From Pseudomonas wadenswilerensis (lineage in GTDB: Bacteria > Pseudomonadota > Gammaproteobacteria > Pseudomonadales > Pseudomonadaceae), in NCBI RefSeq assembly GCF_900497695.1, contig NZ_UIDD01000001.1:496001-560000 (forward strand): DNA of 64,000 nt. Reading direction: 5' to 3'. The notes under the pieces were generated by a model. It was not told the DNA's origin, did no database searches, and was given only the letters and a program-made list of their open reading frames with translations. The position numbers and the translations under genes were made by a program. This document shows, piece after piece, positions 55,508 through 62,945 of the stretch. Positions within the stretch are counted from its first letter, which is position 1, and each line of letters begins with the position of its first letter.

Positions 55508-56707
55508 ATGTCTGGTAATCGTGGTGTGGTGTATCTCGGCGGCGGCAAGGTCGAGGTGCAGAAGATTGACTACCCGAAAATGCAGGACCCGCGCGGTCGC
55601 AAGATCGAGCACGGGGTGATCCTGCGGGTGGTCTCCACCAACATCTGTGGCTCCGACCAGCACATGGTCCGTGGCCGTACCACTGCCCAGGTCGGCCTGG
55701 TCCTGGGCCATGAAATCACCGGCGAGGTCATCGAGAAGGGCAGGGACGTCGAGAACCTGCAGATCGGTGACCTGGTGTCGGTGCCCTTCAACGTCGCCTG
55801 TGGCCGCTGCCGCTCGTGCAAAGAGCAACACACCGGCGTCTGCCTGACCGTCAACCCGGCCCGCGCCGGTGGTGCCTACGGTTATGTCGACATGGGTGAC
55901 TGGACCGGTGGCCAGGCCGAGTACGTGCTGGTGCCGTACGCCGACTTCAACCTGCTGAAACTGCCGAACCGCGACAAGGCCATGGAGAAAATCCGCGACC
56001 TGACCTGCCTGTCGGACATCCTCCCCACCGGTTACCACGGTGCGGTGACCGCCGGCGTGGGCCCGGGCAGCTCGGTGTACATCGCCGGTGCCGGTCCAGT
56101 GGGCCTGGCAGCGGCTGCCTCGGCGCGCCTGCTGGGGGCGGCGGTGGTTATCGTCGGTGACGTCAACCCGGTGCGCCTGGCCCACGCCAAGGCCCAGGGT
56201 TTTGAAATCGCCGACCTGTCCCAGGACACTCCGCTGCACGAACAGATTGCCAACCTGCTGGGCGAACCGGAAGTCGACTGCGCGGTCGATGCCGTGGGCT
56301 TCGAAGCTCGTGGCCACGGCCATGCCGGCGCCAAGCACGAAGCCCCGGCCACCGTGCTCAACTCGTTGATGGGCGTGGTGCGCGTAGCGGGCAAGATCGG
56401 TATCCCTGGCCTGTACGTTACCGAAGACCCGGGCGCGGTGGATGCGGCAGCGAAGATCGGCAGCCTGAGCATCCGCTTTGGCCTCGGCTGGGCCAAGTCG
56501 CACAGCTTCCACACCGGGCAGACGCCGGTAATGAAGTACAACCGCCAACTGATGCAGGCGATCATGTGGGACCGCATCAACATTGCTGAAGTGGTGGGCG
56601 TACAGGTGATCAGCCTGGACCAGGCGCCGGAAGGTTATGGCGAGTTCGATGCCGGTGTGCCGAAGAAATTCGTGATCGATCCGCACAAGCTGTTCAGCGC
56701 AGCTTGA
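55508..56707 (+). CDS. fdhA: glutathione-independent formaldehyde dehydrogenase
   Basis: Zinc- and NAD-dependent enzyme (399 residues) that oxidises formaldehyde made by the betaine/sarcosine demethylases. Catalytic-zinc Cys in STNICGSDQHM (near 47), structural-zinc set CGRCRSCKEQHTGVC (near 98-112), Rossmann VYIAGAGPVGLAAAASAR. ATG at 55508 is preceded by AGGTGAAAGC. It is the last gene of the C1 part. Confidence 0.96.
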   Translation: MSGNRGVVYLGGGKVEVQKIDYPKMQDPRGRKIEHGVILRVVSTNICGSDQHMVRGRTTAQVGLVLGHEITGEVIEKGRDVENLQIGDLVSVPFNVACGRCRSCKEQHTGVCLTVNPARAGGAYGYVDMGDWTGGQAEYVLVPYADFNLLKLPNRDKAMEKIRDLTCLSDILPTGYHGAVTAGVGPGSSVYIAGAGPVGLAAAASARLLGAAVVIVGDVNPVRLAHAKAQGFEIADLSQDTPLHEQIANLLGEPEVDCAVDAVGFEARGHGHAGAKHEAPATVLNSLMGVVRVAGKIGIPGLYVTEDPGAVDAAAKIGSLSIRFGLGWAKSHSFHTGQTPVMKYNRQLMQAIMWDRINIAEVVGVQVISLDQAPEGYGEFDAGVPKKFVIDPHKLFSAA

Positions 56708-56715
56708 TGTCCTAA

Positions 56716-56743
56716 ATGGAATGCCCTTCTTTGGGCATTCCAT
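56716..56743. terminator. perfect inverted repeat after fdhA (weak terminator)
   Basis: ATGGAATGCCC (56716-56726) and GGGCATTCCAT (56733-56743) pair perfectly over 11 bases, eight bases after fdhA. Without a T run it is a poor Rho-independent terminator, but it is correctly placed for an end. Confidence 0.6.
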
Positions 56744-56877
56744 GTTCTATCCGATCAACCCTTCTCCAGCGAAAGGTTGCTCCCACCCAACCGTCGCGTC
56801 GAGGGGGCAGGTTAGCTCTTCTTGAGTTGTTCCTTTCGGGGCTGTGTCCGTACACCGGATCTTGCGGTGGGGCTGGG

Positions 56878-57279
56878 TTATTGCGCAGCCCGTGCGAACC
56901 ACTCATCTAGTTTCGCCCAGGCCGACGCTCTCTGAGCATCGGTACCGGTTTCTATCTGGGCGCGGGTTACCCCTGAAGGGTGAGAGTCATCGGGGTTAAA
57001 CCACCTTACCTGGTGTGGCGCCAGAGATTTCTGCCAGTCACTAATGGATATCTCGCTTTCCGGAGTGCCCATTGCGCCAGCGAGCGGCGGAAGGGCGGGG
57101 GCGTCAGGTGTGAGTAGGGACGGAGGGTGGCCGTACTCGCGTGTCGGCATAGTGCGCTGGGACCGAATATGGAGCTCATTATTCAGGTAGCTGGTGGTTG
57201 CGAGTTCGGGTCCGGGGAGAGCGGAGCCGATGTTACTCGTTTTAGTCTGGGACGTTTTGCTCTTGTCGTCGCTCATCAT
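56878..57279 (-). CDS. hypothetical protein, orphan gene
   Basis: A 133-residue acidic/polar protein without hydrophobic segments. The N-terminal 75 residues are low-complexity (Ser, Thr, Pro rich). The C-terminal part has Trp/Gln/Asp-rich SDWQKSLAPHQVRWFNPDD. I recognise no family. Base composition is lower in GC than the neighbours and codon use is less biased, which suggests recent acquisition. Start ATG at 57279 has AGGG upstream. Confidence 0.65.
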   Translation of the reverse strand: MMSDDKSKTSQTKTSNIGSALPGPELATTSYLNNELHIRSQRTMPTREYGHPPSLLTPDAPALPPLAGAMGTPESEISISDWQKSLAPHQVRWFNPDDSHPSGVTRAQIETGTDAQRASAWAKLDEWFARAAQ

Positions 57280-57531
57280 GGATTCCCTCACACTCGTTGG
57301 TGTCAAGCTCGCAGTTGGTGCGGTTCCCTGGAGCCTTACGCCATTTGGCTCCGTTAAGAAATTACTCCCCGGTCATGAGGCTAACAACTGGTAGAATTGC
57401 TAGGTGGCTGATTGCCAGTTTTGCCGGTTGGGTCCGGGGCAAGAGGACATGTCGAGGAGGTTCGGAACAATCCCCCGTCCCCAGGGTCCAACCCTCGTTT
57501 CCCTGCCTTTTACGGCTGACGAGGTATTTCG

Positions 57532-58098
57532 ATGAAACGTTTCGCACTGGTCACCCTGGTGGCCCTGGCTGCCACCCCGGTCTTCGCAGGCTTCAGCCTC
57601 AACGACGCGGCCAACGTCTACAATGCCGCCAAGGGCAACACCGGCGATGCCGCCGTGCAGGCACCAGCCGCTTCGGCGAACCTGCTCAATACCCTCGGCA
57701 GCGAACTCAAGGTCACCCCCGAACAAGCCATTGGCGGCACCGGCGCACTGCTGGGCCTGGCCAGGAACCAGCTCAGCAGCGGCGATTACGAGCAATTGAG
57801 CAAAGCCGTACCGGGCCTCGACCTGCTTTCTGGCGAGCAAGCCCTGGGCGGCTTGAATGGCTTGGGTGCGCTGCTCGGCAAGAGCGACAAGTCCTCGGCC
57901 CTGAGCAATGCCCTGGGCAATGTCAAAGACAGCAACGACCTGAACAACGCCTTCAGCGCGCTGGGCATGGACACCGGGATGATCGGCCAGTTCGCGCCGT
58001 TGATTCTGCAGTACCTCGGCCAGCAAGGCGTCGGCGGTTCGCTGTTGCAGAACCTGGGCAGCCTGTGGGGCACCGGTGGCAGCGTACCTTCCGTTTAA
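57532..58098 (+). CDS. DUF2780-like secreted protein
   Basis: A 188-residue protein with a signal peptide cleaved near VFA-GFSL (residue 19). The mature chain is rich in Gly, Ala, Leu and Asn and resembles the DUF2780 family, with LGSELKVTPEQAIGGTGALL as its hallmark. Function unknown. It precedes the yjfLMC-like genes by 71 bases. Confidence 0.85.
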   Translation: MKRFALVTLVALAATPVFAGFSLNDAANVYNAAKGNTGDAAVQAPAASANLLNTLGSELKVTPEQAIGGTGALLGLARNQLSSGDYEQLSKAVPGLDLLSGEQALGGLNGLGALLGKSDKSSALSNALGNVKDSNDLNNAFSALGMDTGMIGQFAPLILQYLGQQGVGGSLLQNLGSLWGTGGSVPSV

Positions 58099-58169
58099 GG
58101 CAGGTATTTGCTCGGGCGGGGCGGTGTGCTATATGTCCCGCCCCGTTTTACAAGGAAGTGTGATTCGCC

Positions 58170-58598
58170 ATGTTCATGGACGCCCTGAAGATGTCTTTGC
58201 CTGCCGAGGCCGTGCTCGGTTTTGTGGTCTACATGCTCGGCGCCGCCGTGCTGTTCGCCCTCTACGCATTCATCTACACCCGCCTGACCCCGTACAACGA
58301 ATTGCGCCTGATCCGCGAAGGCAACAATGCCGCGGCCATTGCCCTGGCCGGTGCCTTGATCGGCTTTGCCATTCCGGTGGCCAGTGCCATTTCCCATTCG
58401 ATTTCCCTGCTCGACTTCCTGGTCTGGGCGCTGATCGCTGCCGTGGTGCAGTTGCTGGCGTTCGTGGTGGTCAACCGCTGCGTCAAAGGCATGGCTGAAC
58501 GGATGGCCCGCCAGGAGACCGCCTCGGCAATACTGCTGGCCGCCGTATCCATCGGCATCGGCCTGCTCAACGCCGCCTGCATGACCCCCGCCGCCTGA
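58170..58598 (+). CDS. DUF350-family membrane protein (YjfL-like)
   Basis: A 142-residue inner-membrane protein with four hydrophobic helices matching DUF350, present in the YjfL part of the yjf modules. The conserved charged turn PYNELRLIREGNNAAAIALA lies between helix one and two. It is followed by a YjfM-like lipoprotein and a YjfC-like ligase. ATG at 58170 has AAGGAAGTG upstream. Confidence 0.9.
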   Translation: MFMDALKMSLPAEAVLGFVVYMLGAAVLFALYAFIYTRLTPYNELRLIREGNNAAAIALAGALIGFAIPVASAISHSISLLDFLVWALIAAVVQLLAFVVVNRCVKGMAERMARQETASAILLAAVSIGIGLLNAACMTPAA

Positions 58599-58614
58599 TC
58601 AGGGACGATCGACA

Positions 58615-59379
58615 ATGAAACGCAGCAAACGCATTCGCCTGGTCGCCCTGGGCAGTCTGCCCCTGGTGCTGTCCGCCTGCGGCGACCGGCCAACCAAGAT
58701 CATCAGCGAAACCAAGCGCTATCAGGACGTCGACTATTGCGTCATGGACGGCAAGCCGCGTCAGGTGTGCCAGCAGGCCTGGGTCGCGGCACAGAACCAC
58801 CATGCCGCCAACGTGCCGCGCTTCGTCACTGCCGAGGGCTGCGAAGCGGCCTATTTCAAGTGCGACTACCGGCGCTATGCCAACAACTACATCCCGCCGA
58901 TGGAAGGCTTCGCCCTGACCACCGAACGCCAGGTGTATGCCGATGACGAGGAAGACAGCAGCTCGTCCACCAATAGTTCATCGTCGAGCGGCGGCTCCGG
59001 TGGCGGCCGTGGCTACTACGAGTACACCGATACCGACCCGCGCTATTCGTCCGAGGCGATCTACCACGAGCGAGACGGACGCAACGCGTTCAAGGTCAGC
59101 ACCCTGACCGAGCAGGTGGCACACCACAACTACTACACCGGCCTGGATACGTCGCACCCGGCTTCGCAACCGTTCAGCGAAGCCGCGCAGCATGCGGTCA
59201 TGAGTGGTGGCGGGGGCACGGGTGCCAGCAGCGATCCGGCGCACGTGAGCAGCGCCCATCCAACGGTCATCCCCATGGCCCAGCCGAACAAGCTGATCAG
59301 CTCGTCGCGGCCGTTCGCGGTTGGCACCCACAACGGCTTTGTCTCGCGCGCTTCGGGGCGTGGCGGCTTTGCGTCCTGA
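58615..59379 (+). CDS. DUF1190-family lipoprotein (YjfM/YgiB-like)
   Basis: A 254-residue protein with a lipobox LSAC at Cys21, a cysteine-rich CVMDGKPRQVCQQAW segment near 40-55 and CEAAYFKC near 72-80, and a Ser/Gly-rich middle linker (about 110-130). It matches DUF1190. It stands between the DUF350 gene and the ATP-grasp gene, as in yjfLMC. Confidence 0.88.
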   Translation: MKRSKRIRLVALGSLPLVLSACGDRPTKIISETKRYQDVDYCVMDGKPRQVCQQAWVAAQNHHAANVPRFVTAEGCEAAYFKCDYRRYANNYIPPMEGFALTTERQVYADDEEDSSSSTNSSSSSGGSGGGRGYYEYTDTDPRYSSEAIYHERDGRNAFKVSTLTEQVAHHNYYTGLDTSHPASQPFSEAAQHAVMSGGGGTGASSDPAHVSSAHPTVIPMAQPNKLISSSRPFAVGTHNGFVSRASGRGGFAS

Positions 59380-59388
59380 GGCCTGGCA

Positions 59389-60546
59389 ATGAAGCGAATT
59401 TCCATCGCCCCGCGCCCGGACTGGCGCGCCACCGCCGAGCACTTCGGTTTCAACTTCCACACCTTTGGCGACGAGCCCTACTGGGACGAGTCGGCCTACT
59501 ACCAGTTCAGCCTGCGGCAGATCGAAGACGACCTCGAAGAGCCGACCCGCGAGCTGCACGAACTGTGCATGGCACTGGTGGCCGAGGTGGTCGACAGTGA
59601 AGCGCTGCTCGAGCGCCTGGCGATTCCCGCGCAGTACTTCGACCTGATCCGCCGCTCGTGGCGCGATGGCCACCCGCATTTCTACGGGCGCATGGACCTG
59701 TGCTACGACGGCAAGGGCCCGGCCAAGTTGCTGGAGGCCAACTACGACACGCCGACGTCACTGTACGAGGCCAGCTTCTTCCAGTACCTGTGGCTGGAGC
59801 AGCAGATGCAGCGCGGCGGGCTGCCGGCCGGTGCTGATCAGTTCAACAGCCTGGAAGACAAACTCACTCAGGTGATGAGCGCCCATACCTTTGCCACGCC
59901 GTTCTACTTTGCCTCGGTAAAAGACTCGATCGAAGATCGCGGCACCGTCGAGTACCTGCGCGATATCGCCATGGGTGCCGGGCTGGATGCGCGCCTGGTG
60001 GATATGGAAGATATCGGCTTGAGTCGCGGCGGGCGCTTTGTCGATGACGTTGGCGCGCCAATCCCGAGCCTGTTCAAGCTCTACCCCTGGGAAGACATTT
60101 TCCACGACCCGTACGGCCCGGCGATCGCCAACAGCGGCACCTTGTTCGTCGAGCCGCCGTGGAAGGCAATCCTCTCCAACAAGGGCATGCTGGCGCTGCT
60201 GTGGGAGCGCCACCCGGGCCACCCGAACCTGCTGCCGGCGTTCATTGAGCAAACGTCGGGCGCGACTCTGGAGAAGGGCTGGGTGCGCAAACCCTTCTTC
60301 TCCCGCGAGGGCGCAAATATCGAGATCCACACCGGCAGTGGCCAGCGTGTGGTCGAGGACGGCCCGTATGGCGGCGGGCCGAGCATTGTCCAGCAGTTTC
60401 AGGCGCTGCCGCGCTTTGGCGACAGCTACACGGTGATCGGCAGTTGGGTGGTCGGCGACCTGCCGGCGGGCATTGGTATCCGCGAAGACAACTCGCTGAT
60501 CACCAAGGACAGCAGCCGCTTTTTGCCCCACGCGATCATCGGCTGA
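59389..60546 (+). CDS. glutathionylspermidine synthase-like ATP-grasp ligase (YjfC-like)
   Basis: A 385-residue ATP-grasp peptide ligase of the glutathionylspermidine synthase C-terminal family, without the amidase half. Residues in GRMDLCYDGKGPAKLLEANYDTP (near 100-123) match the family substrate/ATP site, and REGANIEIH near the end matches the late ATP loop. YjfC and relatives are predicted to join an amine to a peptide; the natural substrate is unknown. Last gene of the module. Confidence 0.9.
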   Translation: MKRISIAPRPDWRATAEHFGFNFHTFGDEPYWDESAYYQFSLRQIEDDLEEPTRELHELCMALVAEVVDSEALLERLAIPAQYFDLIRRSWRDGHPHFYGRMDLCYDGKGPAKLLEANYDTPTSLYEASFFQYLWLEQQMQRGGLPAGADQFNSLEDKLTQVMSAHTFATPFYFASVKDSIEDRGTVEYLRDIAMGAGLDARLVDMEDIGLSRGGRFVDDVGAPIPSLFKLYPWEDIFHDPYGPAIANSGTLFVEPPWKAILSNKGMLALLWERHPGHPNLLPAFIEQTSGATLEKGWVRKPFFSREGANIEIHTGSGQRVVEDGPYGGGPSIVQQFQALPRFGDSYTVIGSWVVGDLPAGIGIREDNSLITKDSSRFLPHAIIG

Positions 60547-61434
60547 TCAGCGCAGCTCGGCGCGCAGGGCCTCGATGCGGGCGTCCTTGGCGTGCCAGAG
60601 CTGGTTGACCCAGTCCTGCACGGTCTGGCGCAAGGCTGGGTCGTTCTCGTAGTCACCATCCCACAGCGCCGGATCCAGTTCATGCACCTGGATGTCGATG
60701 ATCACTTTAGCCAGGTTACCGCTGAGCAGGTCCCAGAAACCCGGCGCCCGGTCGCCAGGGTAGACGATGGTGACGTCGAGCAGGGCGTCGAGCTGTTCGC
60801 CCAGCGCCGCCAGTACGAAGGCCACGCCACCGGCCTTGGGCTTGAGCAGATGCTTGAACGGTGAATGCTGGGCGGCGCGCTTGGCTTCGGTGAAACGCGT
60901 GCCTTCGAGGTAGTTGACCACGGTCACCGGCTGGCGCTTGAACAGCTCGCAGGCAGCCTTGGTGATTTCCAGGTCCTGGCCCTTGAGTTCTGGGTGCTTG
61001 TCGAGGAAGGCCTTGCTGTAGCGCTTCATGAACGGGTAGTCCAGCGCCCACCAGGCCAGGCCCAGCAGCGGTACCCAGATCAGCTCTTTTTTCAGGAAGA
61101 ACTTGAAGAATGGAATGCGCCGGTTGAGTACCTGGATCAGCGCCGGGATATCGACCCAACTCTGGTGGTTGCTGACTGCCAGGTACGAGGTGTCGAGGCG
61201 CAGGTCGGCGGCGCCGCGCACGTCCCAAATGGTCGGGATGCACAGGCGGAAGATCAGTTTGTCGATTTCGGCCCAGGTTTCGGCGATCCACATTACCCCC
61301 CACGAGGCATAGTCGCGGTAACGGCCGGGCAGGACCAGTTTGAGCAGGGCAAAGACCATCAGCGGGCCGATCAGGACCAGGGTGTTGAGCAGCAACAGCA
61401 AGGTCACAAGAATGCCCGTCAGCAAGCGGCGCAT
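60547..61434 (-). CDS. lysophospholipid acyltransferase (PlsC/YihG-type)
   Basis: A 295-residue membrane acyltransferase: helix near 5-35, catalytic motif NHQSWVD (H near 83), and the second motif LEGTRFTEAKR. It resembles the YihG/PlsC group that acylates lysophospholipids. The start at 61434 (MRRLLTG) begins the membrane anchor; a longer frame adds an unlikely leader. It is convergent with yjfC. Confidence 0.9.
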   Translation of the reverse strand: MRRLLTGILVTLLLLLNTLVLIGPLMVFALLKLVLPGRYRDYASWGVMWIAETWAEIDKLIFRLCIPTIWDVRGAADLRLDTSYLAVSNHQSWVDIPALIQVLNRRIPFFKFFLKKELIWVPLLGLAWWALDYPFMKRYSKAFLDKHPELKGQDLEITKAACELFKRQPVTVVNYLEGTRFTEAKRAAQHSPFKHLLKPKAGGVAFVLAALGEQLDALLDVTIVYPGDRAPGFWDLLSGNLAKVIIDIQVHELDPALWDGDYENDPALRQTVQDWVNQLWHAKDARIEALRAELR

Positions 61435-61614
61435 AAGAAAACTCTTATATTCAAGTAAGCGGTCGGCAATGATAAGCACCCTGTCGGCGTACGCCAAATG
61501 CTCTGGTCTGCTCCTGCCGGACAAATGTTTCACATTGTGTTGAATAAGCTATTGCCGCGAACCTATCCTGCCTTCGCAGTCTAAACACTGTCTTATCTCA
61601 AGGAAGCGGATCCT

Positions 61615-62118
61615 GTGAAATCGGTACTTGCACTGCTGTCCCTGTTGGCCCTGCCGGTCATGGCCGCCGAGCCGACCCTGTACGGCCGCTACGAATACAT
61701 CAAACTGCCGGAAGTCGGTGGCCAGACCTTCAAGGCCAAGATGGACACCGGCGCGCTGACCGCCTCGCTGTCGGCCAAGGACATCGAACGCTTCACCCGT
61801 GATGGTGAGGACTGGGTGCGCTTTCGTGTCGCAACCAAGGATGCCGATGGCAAGGTCTACGAACACAAGCTGGCACGCATCAGCAAGATCAAGAACCGTG
61901 CCGATGAAGACGAAGATGGCGAGGGCGCCGAGATCAGCAAGCGGCCGGTGGTTGACCTGGAGCTGTGCCTGGGCGACGTCAAGCGTACCGTCGAAGTCAA
62001 CCTGACCGACCGCAGCAGCTTCAACTATCCATTGCTGATTGGCGCGAAGGCGTTGCGCGAGTTCAAGGCGGCGGTGAACCCGGCGCGAAGGTTTACTGCA
62101 GACAAGCCGGACTGCTGA
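61615..62118 (+). CDS. retropepsin-like ATP-dependent zinc protease-family protein
   Basis: A 167-residue protein with a signal peptide ending at MAA-EPT and the DTG motif (D44) in KMDTGALTASLSA, as in aspartic retropepsin-like proteases annotated as ATP-dependent zinc proteases. A charged loop DEDEDGEGAEI lies near 100. The start is GTG at 61615 behind AAGGAAG. Secreted form, so it probably acts in the periplasm; substrate unknown. Confidence 0.85.
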   Translation: MKSVLALLSLLALPVMAAEPTLYGRYEYIKLPEVGGQTFKAKMDTGALTASLSAKDIERFTRDGEDWVRFRVATKDADGKVYEHKLARISKIKNRADEDEDGEGAEISKRPVVDLELCLGDVKRTVEVNLTDRSSFNYPLLIGAKALREFKAAVNPARRFTADKPDC

Positions 62119-62130
62119 TGGAATGAAAAG

Positions 62131-62196
62131 CATCGCTGGCAAGCCAGCTCCCACAGGGTTGGTGTAGACCTTGTGGGAGCTGGCTTGCCAGCGATG
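62131..62196. repeat. paired REP element 13
   Basis: CATCGCTGGCAAGCCAGCTC and its inverted copy with a short spacer, between the protease gene and creB. Confidence 0.9.
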
Positions 62197-62261
62197 AGGC
62201 CTTGCCAGGCGCCGCATAATCTCCTACAAGTGCAGCATTTCCACCGCCAGGCCCGGATGCC

Positions 62262-62945
62262 ATGCCGCATATATTGATTGTCGAAGACGAAGCGGCCATT
62301 GCCGATACGCTGATTTTCGCCCTGCAAGGCGACGGCCACAGCACCGAGTGGGTAACCCTCGGCAGCGCCGCGCTGGAGCAGCAACGCCAGCGCCCGGCCG
62401 ACCTGATCATCCTCGACATCGGCCTGCCGGATATCAGCGGCTTCGAAACCTGCCGGCAACTGCGCCGTTTCAGTGAAGTGCCGGTGATGTTCCTCAGCGC
62501 CCGCGACGGTGAAATCGACCGGGTGGTGGGCCTGGAAATCGGTGCCGACGATTATGTGGTCAAACCCTTCAGCCCCCGCGAAGTCGCGGCACGGGTGCGG
62601 GCGATCCTCAAGCGCATGGCGCCGCGCGCCGAACCGCTTGCCAGTGCCCCGGAGCTGTTCCAGGTCGATACCCTGCGCATGCAGATCCACTACCACGGCC
62701 AGGCCCTGAGCCTGACCCGCCACGAATTTCGCCTGCTGCAAAGCCTGCTGGAACAACCCGAGCGAGTATTCAGCCGCGAGCAGCTGCTGGATGCCGTCGG
62801 CGTTGCCGCCGATGTCGGCTACGAGCGCAGCATCGACAGCCATATCAAGAGCCTGCGCGCCAAGCTGCGCGCGGTGGCCGCCGACGCCGAGCCGATCCAG
62901 ACCCACCGGGGCCTCGGTTACAGCTACAGCCCGAGCCACAGCTGA
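62262..62945 (+). CDS. creB: response regulator CreB
   Basis: A 227-residue OmpR-type regulator: receiver (acidic pair EDE, phospho-acceptor aspartate in LIILDIGLPD near 52, Lys in DYVVKPF) and winged-helix domain (about 130-225). With CreC it responds to cell-wall stress and beta-lactams in pseudomonads. Its stop overlaps the creC start by one base (TGATG). Confidence 0.93.
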   Translation: MPHILIVEDEAAIADTLIFALQGDGHSTEWVTLGSAALEQQRQRPADLIILDIGLPDISGFETCRQLRRFSEVPVMFLSARDGEIDRVVGLEIGADDYVVKPFSPREVAARVRAILKRMAPRAEPLASAPELFQVDTLRMQIHYHGQALSLTRHEFRLLQSLLEQPERVFSREQLLDAVGVAADVGYERSIDSHIKSLRAKLRAVAADAEPIQTHRGLGYSYSPSHS

